A stretch of DNA of 60,652 bases from assembly GCA_949498175.1 (NCBI GenBank), contig CATDDF010000028.1, positions 1 to 60,652 on the forward strand. The letters run 5' to 3'. The notes under the pieces are model-generated. The model was not told the DNA's origin. It made no database searches and was given only the letters and a program-made list of their open reading frames with translations. This document shows positions 1 to 8,955 of this stretch, in pieces. The stretch comes from Alphaproteobacteria bacterium (GTDB lineage: Bacteria; Pseudomonadota; Alphaproteobacteria; RS24). Each line of letters starts with the position of its first letter. Within the stretch, counting starts at the first letter, position 1. The position numbers were made by a program, and so were the translations under genes.

Positions 1-224
1 CGACGCAGCCGCGCAAGCTGCTGTTGCACAGGCGCGAATTGAACAAGCTGATGGCGGCGGTGCAGCGCGACGGCATGACCATTGTGCCGCTCAAGCTGTA
101 TTTCAATGAATACGGCAAAGCCAAGCTGCTGCTCGGTCTGGCGCGCGGTCGCAAAAAAGGCGATAAGCGCGAGGTCGAGAAAAAACGCGATTGGCAGCGG
201 CAAAAGGCGAGACTGTTAAGATAG
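1..224 (+). CDS. smpB: SsrA-binding protein SmpB, C-terminal part (5' end outside window)
   Basis: SmpB binds tmRNA and delivers it to stalled ribosomes for trans-translation. The reading frame is open from the window edge (first whole codon at base 3) and gives the last 73 residues. The end of the beta-barrel ([20 protein letters not shown]) is followed by the very basic tail [20 protein letters not shown], which is typical of the family and enters the ribosomal A site/mRNA channel. The true start lies upstream, so the TTG at 24 is an internal codon. The stop overlaps the convergent glycosylase gene by 9 nt. The identification rests on the C-terminus only but is distinctive. Confidence 0.93.
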   Translation, partial: TQPRKLLLHRRELNKLMAAVQRDGMTIVPLKLYFNEYGKAKLLLGLARGRKKGDKREVEKKRDWQRQKARLLR

Positions 225-857
225 CCGCGCCCTAATATCCGCAAACACATTTTCAAACATTTCTTCCGTCAGGCGGCCCGTATTGGTGTTGTAGCGCGAG
301 CAGTGATAGCTTGAGACCAGCGTGAAATCGGGCAGTTGATAGGCGGTGGCGTGGCCGAAGGGCGCATCTTTCAGCTTTACGCCCGTTGCGCGCAGCACGC
401 TGTCATGCGAAATTTTGCCGAGCGACAGCACTATTTTCAGCTTCGGCAGACCGGCCAGCCGCGCCGCCAAAAACGGGCGGCAATTATTGATTTCCGCGCC
501 GACCGGCTTGTTTTGCGGCGGCACACAGCGCACCGCATTGGTAATCATGCAGTTTCTGAGCCGCAGCCCGTCATCAATGTGCTTATCGTAAACCCCTTCG
601 GAAAAGCCGAATTTCGCCAAAGTCTGATACAGCAAATCGCCGGCCCAGTCGCCGGTGAAGGGGCGGCCGGTGCGATTGGCGCCGGTCACGCCGGGGGCGA
701 GGCCGACAATCAGCAATTCCGCTTGCGGGTCGCCAAAGCACGGCACGGGGGCGTTGAACCAGCCCGGCTCGGCGGCGCGGTTGTCATCGCGATAGGCGGC
801 GAGGCGCGGGCATATTCGGCAGTCTGCTTCAGGCAAGGGGGAAGGAAGAGCGCTCAT
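216..857 (-). CDS. Uracil-DNA glycosylase, family 5 (UDGb-type, iron-sulfur)
   Basis: A 213-residue enzyme that removes uracil, and in this family other deaminated bases, from DNA to start base-excision repair. The motif [19 protein letters not shown] (residues 52-70) is the family-5 active-site loop. It lacks the catalytic Asp/Asn of family-1 Ung, as expected for this family. Four cysteines fit a 4Fe-4S cluster: C13 and C16 near the N-terminus, C111 in NAVRC and C126 in NCRPFL. The family identification comes from these motifs; the exact substrate range is not readable. It is convergent with smpB (9 nt overlap) and divergent from folK, with 53 nt between the starts. Confidence 0.88.
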   Translation of the reverse strand: MSALPSPLPEADCRICPRLAAYRDDNRAAEPGWFNAPVPCFGDPQAELLIVGLAPGVTGANRTGRPFTGDWAGDLLYQTLAKFGFSEGVYDKHIDDGLRLRNCMITNAVRCVPPQNKPVGAEINNCRPFLAARLAGLPKLKIVLSLGKISHDSVLRATGVKLKDAPFGHATAYQLPDFTLVSSYHCSRYNTNTGRLTEEMFENVFADIRARLS

Positions 858-910
858 GCGCGCATCATAGGCGGTTTGCCCCCATTCACAAACTCTTGTA
901 GTTAGAGCGC

Positions 911-1411
911 ATGATTTATCTCGCTTTGGGCAGCAATTTGGCCGGTGATTTTGCCAATTCGGCGCAGCTTATCGGCGCGGCGATTGATAATGTGCCGCTA
1001 TGCGGGGCGCATGTGGTGGCGCGCGCGCCGCTTTATCGCTCGACCGCCGTGGGGCCGAAGGTGAACGGGCAAGCGCAGGGCGATTACATAAATACGGTGG
1101 TGGCGGTGCGCAGCGTCTTGCCGCCGCTTGGCCTGTTGCGCCGCTTGCACGCGCTGGAGGCGGCTTTCGGGCGCGAGCGGCGTGTCAAATGGGGGCCGCG
1201 CACGCTGGATATTGATATTTTGAGTTATCACGCTTTGGTGCAGCACGGCTTGGCGCAAATTCCGCATCCGAGGCTGGCAGCACGCGCCTTTGTTTTATAT
1301 CCGCTGCGCGACATCGCCCCCGGCTGGCGACACCCGATAAGTGGGGCCGGGGTGAACGCGCTTATCAACGGTCTTTCGGCGGGTGAGCGAAGAAGTTTGT
1401 CGAAACTCTAA
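911..1411 (+). CDS. folK: 2-amino-4-hydroxy-6-hydroxymethyldihydropteridine pyrophosphokinase
   Basis: FolK transfers pyrophosphate from ATP to 6-hydroxymethyl-dihydropterin, making the activated pterin used by dihydropteroate synthase in folate synthesis. The 166-residue product starts with the HPPK strand IYLALGSNLAGD. It carries the Mg/ATP motif GPRTLDIDIL (residues 95-104; D100 and D102 are the expected metal ligands) followed by PHPRLAAR. Length is normal for the family. The ATG at 911 is the first start in frame. Other folate genes (folB, folP) are not adjacent, so this copy stands alone at the head of the rpoZ-rsh region. Confidence 0.92.
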   Translation: MIYLALGSNLAGDFANSAQLIGAAIDNVPLCGAHVVARAPLYRSTAVGPKVNGQAQGDYINTVVAVRSVLPPLGLLRRLHALEAAFGRERRVKWGPRTLDIDILSYHALVQHGLAQIPHPRLAARAFVLYPLRDIAPGWRHPISGAGVNALINGLSAGERRSLSKL

Positions 1412-1439
1412 TCGTTGAGTGCCCAGCACTGCTATCGCG

Positions 1440-1601
1440 GGATTTGCTTAATTCCCCTTCCAATATAACAATTTACTTGCGGTAAAAGCACCCGCCAGCT
1501 TGCTGGCGTTGGTGCGCCTTCCGCCAGCGACAGACGCGAAGCGTCTGGAGTCGGATATGCTTAATTCGCTTGAATATTTAACATTTTCCTTGCGATAATG
1601 G
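1440..1601. repeat. Imperfect ~49-bp direct repeat flanking a palindromic element
   Basis: Between folK and rpoZ, bases 1440-1488 and 1553-1601 align with few differences: both begin GGATWTGCTTAATTC and end CTTGCGRTAAWRG. They flank 64 nt that hold two hairpins (see next entry). The second copy lies directly upstream of rpoZ and includes its likely -35 region. The arrangement looks like a short duplication with a palindromic insert. No open reading frame is present in this 238-nt intergenic stretch. Confidence 0.6.
1488..1547. repeat. Two strong hairpins, REP/MITE-like palindromic element
   Basis: Hairpin 1 (1488-1515): GCACC plus CGCCAGC pairs with GCTGGCG plus GGTGC across a TT loop, with one TT bulge; 12 bp in all. 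Hairpin 2 (1531-1547): CAGACGC pairs with GCGTCTG across a GAA loop. Neither is followed by a T-run, so an intrinsic terminator is unlikely. The form resembles short interspersed palindromes of proteobacterial genomes. No second copy was noticed in this window. Confidence 0.5.
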
Positions 1602-1649
1602 CTCATGCGGCCTAAATACAGTCGCATAACCAGACATTAGGAGTGCCGC

Positions 1650-2060
1650 ATGGCCCGAGTGACCGTAGAAGACTGCGTAGACAAGGTAACAAACCGCTTT
1701 GAGCTGGTGCTTTTGGCATCGCATCGCGCGCGCGGCATGTCGGCCGGCGCCGAGTTGCTGGTCGAGCGCGACAATGACAAAAACCCCGTCGTCGCGCTGC
1801 GCGAAATTGCCGATAAAAAGCTGGTGCCCGCCGATATTCGTGAAGATTTGGTCGGCTCTTTGCAAAAGCAGGTTGATGTGGACGAGCCGGAAGAAGACAT
1901 TATCGCCATGCCGCTGGCCGCGCCCACGCCGGAAGGCGAAGGCGTAGAAGCCGCCGCCGATGCGGAAATGGTGGAAATGACCGAAGACGATATTCTCGCC
2001 GCGCTGCAGTCGCTGGAAAACGCCGGACCGAAAGACCGGGGTGATGGTCGCGACGACTAG
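1650..2060 (+). CDS. rpoZ: RNA polymerase omega subunit
   Basis: Omega assists assembly of the RNA polymerase beta' subunit and, in proteobacteria, forms half of ppGpp binding site 1. The 136-residue product begins [20 protein letters not shown], which retains the N-terminal MAR motif used for ppGpp contact, followed by the conserved ASHRAR helix. After residue ~75 comes a long acidic, low-complexity tail ([22 protein letters not shown]), common in alphaproteobacterial omegas. The start at 1650 is preceded by AGGAG. A possible promoter is TTGCGA (1590) with CCTAAA (1611). It is followed 45 nt later by rsh, the alarmone synthetase, which suits shared stringent-response control. Confidence 0.95.
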   Translation: MARVTVEDCVDKVTNRFELVLLASHRARGMSAGAELLVERDNDKNPVVALREIADKKLVPADIREDLVGSLQKQVDVDEPEEDIIAMPLAAPTPEGEGVEAAADAEMVEMTEDDILAALQSLENAGPKDRGDGRDD

Positions 2061-2105
2061 GCCGACACATATCCTTTCCGCCCCACGCGCAGGGGGGCTT
2101 TTGCC

Positions 2106-4286
2106 ATGATGCGCCAATATGAACTTGTAGATCGCGTCATCTCCTATGAGCCGCGCGCCAATGAGGAGTTGCTTAACCGCGCCTATGTGTATGCCACGCA
2201 AAAACATGGCGACCAGAAGCGCGCCTCGGGCGACCCGTATTATTCGCATCCGGTAGAAGTGGCCGGCATTCTCACCGATTTGCGCCTCGATACGGCCAGC
2301 ATCGCCACCGCGCTTTTGCACGATACGATTGAAGACACGGACGCGACTTTTGGCGAGATTGAGAAAATCTTCGGTCGCGAAATTGCCGATATGGTCAATG
2401 GCGTGACGAAAATGTCATTGCTCGAATTGTCTTCCGCCGATATGGCGCAGGCCGAAAACTTCCGCAAGCTGCTGCTGGCCACGGCCAGCGATGTGCGCAT
2501 TCTTTTGGTCAAGCTGGCCGACCGTCTGCACAATATGCGCACGCTGCATTTCATTTCCTCCGACAAAAAGCGCAAACGCATCGCGCAAGAAACGCTGGAT
2601 ATTTATGCGCCTTTGGCCGGTCGCGTCGGCATGCAGAACTTCCGTGAAGAGCTGGAAGACCTCGCCTTTGCCGAAGTCAATAAAGAGGGGCGCGACCTGA
2701 TTGTCGAGCGGCTCGACGAATTGAAGCAAGATAGCGGCGATATGCTGGAAGCCATCGCCTATGAGTTTTCCGCGCTACTGGGCGAGAACGGCATCAAAGC
2801 CCATGTGCATGGGCGGCAAAAGCGGCCGTTTTCGATTTGGCGCAAAATGCAGAACAAGTCGATTTCGCTGGAGCAGCTGTCTGACGTGTTCGGCTATCGC
2901 GTTGTCGTGGCCGATGAAGCGGCGTGTTATCAGGCGCTCGGCGTGCTGCACCGCAATTTCCGCTATGTGCCCGGGCGCTATAAGGATTACATCTCAACGC
3001 CCAAGCTGAACGGCTATCAATCTTTGCACACCACGGTTATCGGCCCCAATCAGCAGCGTGTCGAAGTGCAAATCCGCACCGAGCAAATGCATGATATTGC
3101 CGAACGCGGCGTGGCCGCGCATTGGACCTATAAGGACAGCAAGGCAGACTGCCCCGACACTGCCAAAATCGAGCCGTTTACCTGGCTGCAAGATATGGTT
3201 GACCAGCTGAAAAACGGCGGCTCGGCGGAAGAGTTTTTGGAGAACACCAAGCTTGAATTGTTCAATGACCAAGTGTTCTGCTTCACCCCAAAGGGGCGCC
3301 TGATCGCTATGCCGCGCGGCGCGACAGCACTGGATTTCGCCTATGCCGTGCATACCGAGATCGGCAATAGCTGTATCGGTGTGCGCATTAACGGCCTCAA
3401 GCTGCCGTTCCGCACTTTGCTGAAAAACGGCGATGAGATTGAAATCATCCGCGGTGATGAGCAATTGCCGAGCGAAAATTGGCTCAATCATGTGCATACG
3501 GGCAAGGCGCGCGCCGCCATTCGCCATGCTTTGCGCGAGCGCGAAGCAGCGGACTTCATAAAATTGGGCGCGCAAATGATTGATAATCTGTTTGCCGCTG
3601 AAGCGGTTGATAGCTCGGCCAGCGTGCTCGACCGCGCGCTTGGCGTCTTGTCTTTCGACAGCATGGATGCGCTTTATGAGGCGGTCGGGCGCGGCACGAT
3701 TTCTGCCGCCGACGTGCTGCTGGCCACCATGCCGAAAAAGGCTTTGCGCAAGCGCGACCGGTTTGCCGGTGCCATGCGCGGTCTCATCGGACGCCCCGGC
3801 AAGGTGGGTCAGCAAGGCGCTGCCATGATACCTGTCAATGGCGCGCTCTATGGCACGGTTGTTAATGTGGCGGAAAATTTCTTCCCGCTACCCGGGGATG
3901 ATATTGTCGGCATTGTGACGCCGGGACAGGGTGTGGTTGTCTATCCGTCCAATGCGCGCGAATTGGCAGCCTTCGAAGACAGCCGCGAGCGCTGGGTGCC
4001 GATGGAATGGGATGAGGAAAACGAGCAATTATTCGCCAGCCGTGTCCATCTGACGGCGGTCAATCGCACAGGATCTCTTAGCGTCATCACGCAAACTATT
4101 GCAGATTTTGATGCCAATATAACGAATCTGTCGTTAATTCATCTCAACGAAGATTTCTGCGACCTGACGGTGGATGTGCAAGTGCGCGATAAAGAGCATA
4201 TGGAACAATTGGTCAATGCGCTGAAAGGCAGCCGCGTTATCAGCGAGGCCAAGCGGGTAATATTTGGCGGGGCGACCGAGAAATAA
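2106..4286 (+). CDS. rsh: Bifunctional (p)ppGpp synthetase/hydrolase (RelA/SpoT homologue)
   Basis: A 726-residue Rsh enzyme that makes and degrades the alarmone (p)ppGpp. Domains in order: HD hydrolase (~30-180) with intact metal ligands H48 and the HDTIED motif (H72, D73) plus LADRLHNMRTL; synthetase (~235-350) with GRQKRPFSIWRKM and YKDYISTPKLNGYQSLHT; TGS (~390-455, FTPKGRLIAMPRGATALDFAY); and a C-terminal ACT domain (~650-720). Both catalytic halves look active, as expected where one Rsh serves the cell. ATG 2106 and ATG 2109 are both possible; 2106 is taken, with GGGG just upstream. The stop lies one base before the pyrE start. Confidence 0.95.
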   Translation: MMRQYELVDRVISYEPRANEELLNRAYVYATQKHGDQKRASGDPYYSHPVEVAGILTDLRLDTASIATALLHDTIEDTDATFGEIEKIFGREIADMVNGVTKMSLLELSSADMAQAENFRKLLLATASDVRILLVKLADRLHNMRTLHFISSDKKRKRIAQETLDIYAPLAGRVGMQNFREELEDLAFAEVNKEGRDLIVERLDELKQDSGDMLEAIAYEFSALLGENGIKAHVHGRQKRPFSIWRKMQNKSISLEQLSDVFGYRVVVADEAACYQALGVLHRNFRYVPGRYKDYISTPKLNGYQSLHTTVIGPNQQRVEVQIRTEQMHDIAERGVAAHWTYKDSKADCPDTAKIEPFTWLQDMVDQLKNGGSAEEFLENTKLELFNDQVFCFTPKGRLIAMPRGATALDFAYAVHTEIGNSCIGVRINGLKLPFRTLLKNGDEIEIIRGDEQLPSENWLNHVHTGKARAAIRHALREREAADFIKLGAQMIDNLFAAEAVDSSASVLDRALGVLSFDSMDALYEAVGRGTISAADVLLATMPKKALRKRDRFAGAMRGLIGRPGKVGQQGAAMIPVNGALYGTVVNVAENFFPLPGDDIVGIVTPGQGVVVYPSNARELAAFEDSRERWVPMEWDEENEQLFASRVHLTAVNRTGSLSVITQTIADFDANITNLSLIHLNEDFCDLTVDVQVRDKEHMEQLVNALKGSRVISEAKRVIFGGATEK

Positions 4287-4287
4287 T

Positions 4288-4872
4288 ATGACGCCGGACC
4301 AAGTGCTTGATGAATTCCGCGCTGCTGAGGCCCTGCTTGAAGGGCATTTTATTTTATCTTCCGGCCTTCACAGCCGCACTTATTTGCAATGTGCGCGCGT
4401 ATTGATGGATACAAGTCGCGCTGCGCGCCTTGCTGAGACGCTGGCTGCAAAAATCACGGACAATGCCGGTGGGACGATTGATTGCGTGGTCGCACCGGCC
4501 ATGGGTGGCTTGATCATCGGTCATGAAGTGGCGCGCGCGTTAAGTGTCGATTCAATGTTTCTTGAACGCGTCGATGGTGAGTTCACTTTACGCCGCGGCT
4601 TTCACCTGTCTGAAGGCGCCAATGTGGTGATGATTGAAGACATCGTCACCACCGGCCTGTCATCGCGCGAGGCGATTGCCGCCATTGGTGCGCATGGCGG
4701 CCATGTGGTCGGCGCCGGTTGCTTGATAGACCGCTCCGGCGGCACGGCAGATATTGGCGTGACACTGGCTAGCTTGGCCAGTATTACGGTTGAGACTTTT
4801 GACGCCGATAATGTGCCCGCCGATTTGGCAGATGTTCCGGCTATCAAGCCGGGCAGTCGCGGCCTCAAATAG
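4288..4872 (+). CDS. pyrE: Orotate phosphoribosyltransferase
   Basis: PyrE converts orotate and PRPP into orotidine monophosphate in de novo pyrimidine synthesis. The 194-residue product has the type I phosphoribosyltransferase PRPP loop VVMIEDIVTTGLSSREA and the N-terminal hood region around HFILSSGLHSRTYLQ. The ATG at 4288 follows the rsh stop (4284-4286) directly; an in-frame TTG at 4264 would lie inside rsh and is rejected. Translation is probably coupled to rsh. Confidence 0.93.
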   Translation: MTPDQVLDEFRAAEALLEGHFILSSGLHSRTYLQCARVLMDTSRAARLAETLAAKITDNAGGTIDCVVAPAMGGLIIGHEVARALSVDSMFLERVDGEFTLRRGFHLSEGANVVMIEDIVTTGLSSREAIAAIGAHGGHVVGAGCLIDRSGGTADIGVTLASLASITVETFDADNVPADLADVPAIKPGSRGLK

Positions 4873-4880
4873 GCGCGCCC

Positions 4881-5447
4881 ATGTTTAAGCGTCGCAACCC
4901 TCAAACTTTTTTTGAGCGTCTTCGTCAGTTCTTCTGGCCGCGTGAGGGCTGGGCACGGGCAACCAAATATTTATGGCAGCGCACGGTGCGTTTGTCCGGC
5001 ACGCCGCACTCCATTGCTTTGGGCTTGGCGATCGGAGCTTTTGCTTCAGCCAATCCGATTTTGGGAACACATATTATTTGGTGCGCCATCATCATATATT
5101 TCATAGGCGGCAATTTTATCGCAGCTGTGCTCGGCACATGGGTCGGCAATCCGGCCAGCTTTCCCTTTATTTGGCTGGCTACTTTCAATGGCGGTAATTT
5201 TTTACTCGGGCGCAATGCCGATGATAGGGAGTTGCCGCAATTATCGATTGAGCTTCTGATCGACGCGCCTATGGGAGCCTTATTGCCGGTCATTGGCCCG
5301 ATGATGGTCGGGTGGATACCGGTAGGTCTGATTATGGGGCTGATTGTTTATTATCCAAGCCTTTGGTCGATTGAAGCCTATCAAAAACAACGGCAAGAGC
5401 GGATTGAGAGAAAACGCAGTGCAGCCGAAGAAAATGATGCTAAATAA
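4881..5447 (+). CDS. DUF2062 membrane protein
   Basis: A 188-residue inner-membrane protein of the DUF2062 family, function unknown. After a basic N-terminus (MFKRRNPQTFFERLRQFFWP) come a characteristic segment SGTPHSIALGLAIGAFASANP and hydrophobic spans at about 45-65, 70-95 and 130-160, then a charged C-terminal tail rich in K, R, E. The tryptophan-rich start and the GTPHSIALG motif define the family. It lies 8 nt after pyrE and 5 nt before pdxJ, so it is cotranscribed. Family membership is clear; no activity is inferred. Confidence 0.85.
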   Translation: MFKRRNPQTFFERLRQFFWPREGWARATKYLWQRTVRLSGTPHSIALGLAIGAFASANPILGTHIIWCAIIIYFIGGNFIAAVLGTWVGNPASFPFIWLATFNGGNFLLGRNADDRELPQLSIELLIDAPMGALLPVIGPMMVGWIPVGLIMGLIVYYPSLWSIEAYQKQRQERIERKRSAAEENDAK

Positions 5448-5452
5448 GGCTG

Positions 5453-6214
5453 ATGGCAGAGAGTGATAAATTAAGACTGGGCGTCAATATTGACCATGTG
5501 GCGACCATTCGGAATGCGCGCGGCGGTGGTTTGCCTGACCCTGTGCGTGCCGCTGAGCTCGCCGCGCGGGCCGGCGCGGACGGCATTACCGCGCATTTGC
5601 GCGAAGATCGTCGCCATATCGGTGATGAGGATATTGCCCGATTGGCCGGTGGTATCGGTCTGCCGCTCAATCTCGAAATGGCAGCAACCGAAGAAATGTT
5701 GCAAATCGCGCTGCGTCATAAGCCAAATGCGTGCTGCATTGTGCCGGAAAAGCGCCAAGAGGTGACGACCGAGGGAGGGCTTGATGTGGTTGCCAATGAC
5801 AATAAGCTGCCGAGCATTATCGACCCGCTGAAACAGGCCGGTATTCGCGTTTCGCTTTTCATTGACGCCGACGAAGCGCAAATCAGAGCCTCAGCCAAGC
5901 TGGGTGCCGATATTGTTGAGTTGCACACCGGCACCTATTGCCACGCTCATCATGACGGCGACAGCGAAGCTTTTTATGCGGAGCTGGAAAAGCTGACCGC
6001 GGGGGCGGTGCTGGCCGATGAGTTGGGTTTGGAAGTGCATGCCGGTCATGGACTGTGCTTTGAGACAGTCAAGCCCATAGCGGCCATTCCGCAAGTGGTG
6101 GAATTGAATATCGGGCATTTTCTCATTGGTGAGGCGATTTTCGTCGGCCTAGATGAAGCCATTGGTGAAATGAGCCGCCTTATGGCTGAGGCGCGCGGCG
6201 GTGCGACTTCATGA
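5453..6214 (+). CDS. pdxJ: Pyridoxine 5'-phosphate synthase
   Basis: PdxJ condenses 3-amino-2-oxopropyl phosphate (1-amino-acetone-3-phosphate) with 1-deoxyxylulose 5-phosphate to give pyridoxine 5'-phosphate, the last ring-forming step of the DXP-dependent vitamin B6 route. The 253-residue product shows the family start [17 protein letters not shown] and the segments [19 protein letters not shown] and HAGHGL. Length is normal. The start at 5453 is preceded by AAGG; the stop overlaps acpS by 4 nt (ATGA). The pdxJ-acpS-lepB-rnc-era-recO order is a classic proteobacterial cluster. Confidence 0.95.
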   Translation: MAESDKLRLGVNIDHVATIRNARGGGLPDPVRAAELAARAGADGITAHLREDRRHIGDEDIARLAGGIGLPLNLEMAATEEMLQIALRHKPNACCIVPEKRQEVTTEGGLDVVANDNKLPSIIDPLKQAGIRVSLFIDADEAQIRASAKLGADIVELHTGTYCHAHHDGDSEAFYAELEKLTAGAVLADELGLEVHAGHGLCFETVKPIAAIPQVVELNIGHFLIGEAIFVGLDEAIGEMSRLMAEARGGATS

Positions 6215-6621
6215 TTTTAGGCATTGGCAATGACATTATCGATATTCGCCGCATCGAGCATTCGCTTGAGCGCTTCGGTGACCGATTTGTGCAGCGCTTG
6301 TTTACCGAAACCGAGCAAAAACGTTCTGAACGCCGCAAGCTGCGCGCTGCCTCTTATGCCAAGCGGTTTGCCGCTAAAGAAGCGTGTTCGAAAGCGCTCG
6401 GCACAGGGCTGCGGCAAGGCGTATTTTGGCGCGACATGGGCGTCACCAATTTGCCGTCGGGCAAACCGACCATGACGCTGACCAATGGTGCGCTGGCGCG
6501 ATTGGAGAAAATCACACCTGCGGGCATGCGCCCGCAAATCGACCTGACCATTACGGATGATTTTCCGACCGCCCAAGCGATTGTCATTATCTCCGCCGTG
6601 CCGCAAGGGAGCGATAGCTAA
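6211..6621 (+). CDS. acpS: Holo-[acyl-carrier-protein] synthase
   Basis: AcpS transfers 4'-phosphopantetheine from CoA to a serine of apo-ACP, activating it for fatty-acid synthesis. The 136-residue product has the two family motifs: [13 protein letters not shown] at the N-terminus (Asp8 region, Mg binding) and [17 protein letters not shown] near residue 50-65. It overlaps pdxJ by 4 nt and abuts lepB, so translation is coupled across all three genes. Confidence 0.94.
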   Translation: MILGIGNDIIDIRRIEHSLERFGDRFVQRLFTETEQKRSERRKLRAASYAKRFAAKEACSKALGTGLRQGVFWRDMGVTNLPSGKPTMTLTNGALARLEKITPAGMRPQIDLTITDDFPTAQAIVIISAVPQGSDS

Positions 6622-7392
6622 ATGTCGGAAGAGGCAACAAAGCAGACCGCTGCGCCGGAAAAGCAAGGTGACACTTGGCAGGATAATCTGCGCATATTCG
6701 TCATTGCGGCGCTCATTGCCATTGTCATTCGCTCGTTCTTTTTTCAGCCATTCAATATCCCGTCCAGTTCCATGAAACCGACCTTATTGATTGGCGATTT
6801 TCTGTTTGTCAGCAAGTTCAGCTATGGCTATTCCAAGCATAGTTTCCCGTTCAGCCCGCCTTTATTTAGCGGCCGCACCTCTGAGCGCGGGCCGAAGCGC
6901 GGCGATGTCGTGGTGTTCAAATTGCCGTCGGACGGGCGCACCGATTTCATTAAACGGGTGATCGGTTTGCCGGGCGACACCATACAAATGAAAAATGGCG
7001 TGGTATGGCTCAATGGTGCGCCGTTAGCGCGCGAGCGACTGACTGATTTCCAAGAATTGCGCCGCAATGCGCCACCTTTGGAAATCCGTCGTTTCCGCGA
7101 GACCCTGCCCAATGGCCGCTCTTATGTGACGCTCGACCAAGCTGATGCCAGTCCGGCCGACAATACCGGCGTGTATGAAGTGCCTCAGGGGCATTATTTC
7201 ATGATGGGTGATAATCGCGATAATTCGACCGATAGTCGGTTTGTCCGCTATGTCGGCTTTGTGCCGCATGACAATTTGGTTGGGCCGGCGCAAATTTTGT
7301 TTTTCTCTTTTGATGACCGCACGCGTTTTTGGGAAGTCTGGCGCTGGCCGATTTCCATTCGCCTGTCGCGTCTTTTCAATTGGGTGCGGTAA
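6622..7392 (+). CDS. lepB: Signal peptidase I
   Basis: LepB cleaves signal peptides of exported proteins at the outer face of the inner membrane. The 256-residue product has one N-terminal membrane span (~residues 23-41), then the catalytic motif IPSSSMKPTL with nucleophile S50. The general base is K111 in FIKRVIGLPGD, and GDNRDNSTDSR is the later conserved box. One transmembrane segment is the rule for alphaproteobacterial enzymes, against two in E. coli. The stop codon overlaps the rnc start by one base. Confidence 0.94.
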   Translation: MSEEATKQTAAPEKQGDTWQDNLRIFVIAALIAIVIRSFFFQPFNIPSSSMKPTLLIGDFLFVSKFSYGYSKHSFPFSPPLFSGRTSERGPKRGDVVVFKLPSDGRTDFIKRVIGLPGDTIQMKNGVVWLNGAPLARERLTDFQELRRNAPPLEIRRFRETLPNGRSYVTLDQADASPADNTGVYEVPQGHYFMMGDNRDNSTDSRFVRYVGFVPHDNLVGPAQILFFSFDDRTRFWEVWRWPISIRLSRLFNWVR

Positions 7393-8063
7393 TGGCCTCG
7401 CTGGATGCGTTGCAAAAAACCCTCGGCCATTCATTTGCCGATGAAGCGTTGCTGCAACGCGCATTGCGTCATGCCAGCCTCAATATTGATGATGACAATG
7501 AAGCGCTTGAATTTATCGGCGACCGCGTGCTGGGTTTGGCGATGGCGCAAATTTTGATGACGCGCTATGCCTCTGAGCCGGAAGGTGCATTGTCACGTCG
7601 CCTCAGTCAGCTGGTCAGCGGTAAAAGCTGCGCCAAGATTGCCAAGCTTTGGGATTTGGGCGCTTATATCAGAACCGATAGCGGCATTCAAAGCCGTCGG
7701 AAAATCCCGAATGCCGTATTGGCTGATGGTTGTGAAGCCGTTTTGGGCGCGGTGTTTCTCGATGCGGGTTATGAGGTGGCGCAAAAACTGGTGGCCACTC
7801 ATTGGGCGGAATTATTGCAAATGCAGGGCGATGTGCCGATTGACAGCAAAACCGCGCTGCAAGAATTCATCGCCAAGCACAGCCAAGATTTTCCGACTTA
7901 TGAGATTGTTGAACAAAGCGGCGCTGCTCATGCGCCACATTTCACCGTTTCGGTCTCATCGACGCTCGGCGCAGCGGAAGGCGAGGGGCATTCGCGCAAA
8001 GCAGCCGAGCAGGCAGCAGCGCAAAACTTGCTGACGCAATTGCAAGAAGGGCGAAACGCATGA
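7392..8063 (+). CDS. rnc: Ribonuclease III
   Basis: RNase III cuts double-stranded RNA, including rRNA precursors. From the ATG at 7392 the protein has 223 residues. The signature NEALEFIGDRVLGLA (36-50) contains E40 and D44, and DGCEAVLGA contains D112 and E115, the four acidic metal ligands. A double-stranded-RNA-binding domain follows (~150-222; KTALQEFIAKHS and GHSRKAAEQAAA). A longer frame back to 7329 would start inside lepB; the ATG that overlaps the lepB stop (TAATG) is preferred. Confidence 0.94.
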   Translation: MASLDALQKTLGHSFADEALLQRALRHASLNIDDDNEALEFIGDRVLGLAMAQILMTRYASEPEGALSRRLSQLVSGKSCAKIAKLWDLGAYIRTDSGIQSRRKIPNAVLADGCEAVLGAVFLDAGYEVAQKLVATHWAELLQMQGDVPIDSKTALQEFIAKHSQDFPTYEIVEQSGAAHAPHFTVSVSSTLGAAEGEGHSRKAAEQAAAQNLLTQLQEGRNA

Positions 8064-8953
8064 GCCGAAAATGCGGATTTGTGGCAATTATCGGCCCGCC
8101 AAATGCCGGTAAATCAACCCTTTCAAACGCACTGGTCGGGCAGAAAGTTGCCATTGTCACGCAAAAGGCGCAAACCACACGCATGCGTCTGCGCGCTGTC
8201 GTCATGCATCAAGAGGCGCAGATTATTCTTGTCGACACGCCCGGTATTTTTGCCGCCAAGCAACGATTTGACCGCGCTATGGTCAATGAAGCTTGGATGG
8301 GGGTTGAAGACGCCGATGAAGTGCTGGTGGTGCTCGATGCGGCGCGCGCCGACACGCCGGAGATTGACCTGATGCTGGAAGGCCTGGCGGCAAGTAAAAA
8401 GCAAGCTTCGCTGGTCATCAATAAAATTGATACGGTGCGCAATGACAGCTTGCTTGCGCTGGTTGCCAAACTGAATGAACGGGTAGCATTTAAAGATACT
8501 TTTCTTATCTCCGCCTTATCCGGCGATGGGCTGGAGCGATTGAAGGACGCGCTGGCGGACGTCATGCCGGAAGGCCCCTGGCTTTACCCGGAAGACCAAG
8601 CGGCGGATATTCCATCATTGCTTTTGGCATCAGAAGTAATGCGCGAAAAATTATTCTTGCGGCTGCATCAAGAATTACCCTATGCACTCACCGTCGAAAC
8701 GGAAAAATGGGAAGCCAAAAAAGACGGCTCAGTGCGCATTGAGCAAATCATCTATGTGCAGCGCGACGGGCAAAAAGCCATTGTGTTGGGCAAGGGTGGT
8801 CAAACAATGAAGGAAATCGGGGCGCAGGCGCGCGCCGAACTGGAAGAGATGTTCGAGCGGCGCGTGCATTTATTCACTTTCGTGAAAGTGCGAAAGAACT
8901 GGCAGGAAGACCCGGAGCGCTATCGCATGCTCGGTCTCGATTATAAGGTTTAG
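8060..8953 (+). CDS. era: GTPase Era
   Basis: Era is an essential GTPase that binds the 3' end of 16S rRNA and aids 30S maturation. The 297-residue product has G1 GPPNAGKS (12-19), G3 DTPG, G4 NKID (in LVINKIDTVRND) and a C-terminal KH domain with IVLGKGGQTMKEIG. All GTPase motifs are intact. It overlaps rnc by 4 nt and is followed 2 nt later by recO, the usual rnc-era-recO arrangement linking RNA processing and repair genes. Confidence 0.95.
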   Translation: MSRKCGFVAIIGPPNAGKSTLSNALVGQKVAIVTQKAQTTRMRLRAVVMHQEAQIILVDTPGIFAAKQRFDRAMVNEAWMGVEDADEVLVVLDAARADTPEIDLMLEGLAASKKQASLVINKIDTVRNDSLLALVAKLNERVAFKDTFLISALSGDGLERLKDALADVMPEGPWLYPEDQAADIPSLLLASEVMREKLFLRLHQELPYALTVETEKWEAKKDGSVRIEQIIYVQRDGQKAIVLGKGGQTMKEIGAQARAELEEMFERRVHLFTFVKVRKNWQEDPERYRMLGLDYKV

Positions 8954-8955
8954 CC

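Noticed and set aside
1578-2321. 247-residue frame opposite rpoZ and rsh start
   Set aside because: Antisense of two well-supported genes and of their shared spacer; no motif.
2994-3815. 273-residue frame opposite rsh
   Set aside because: Shadow of the conserved synthetase/TGS region, His/Arg/Gln-rich.
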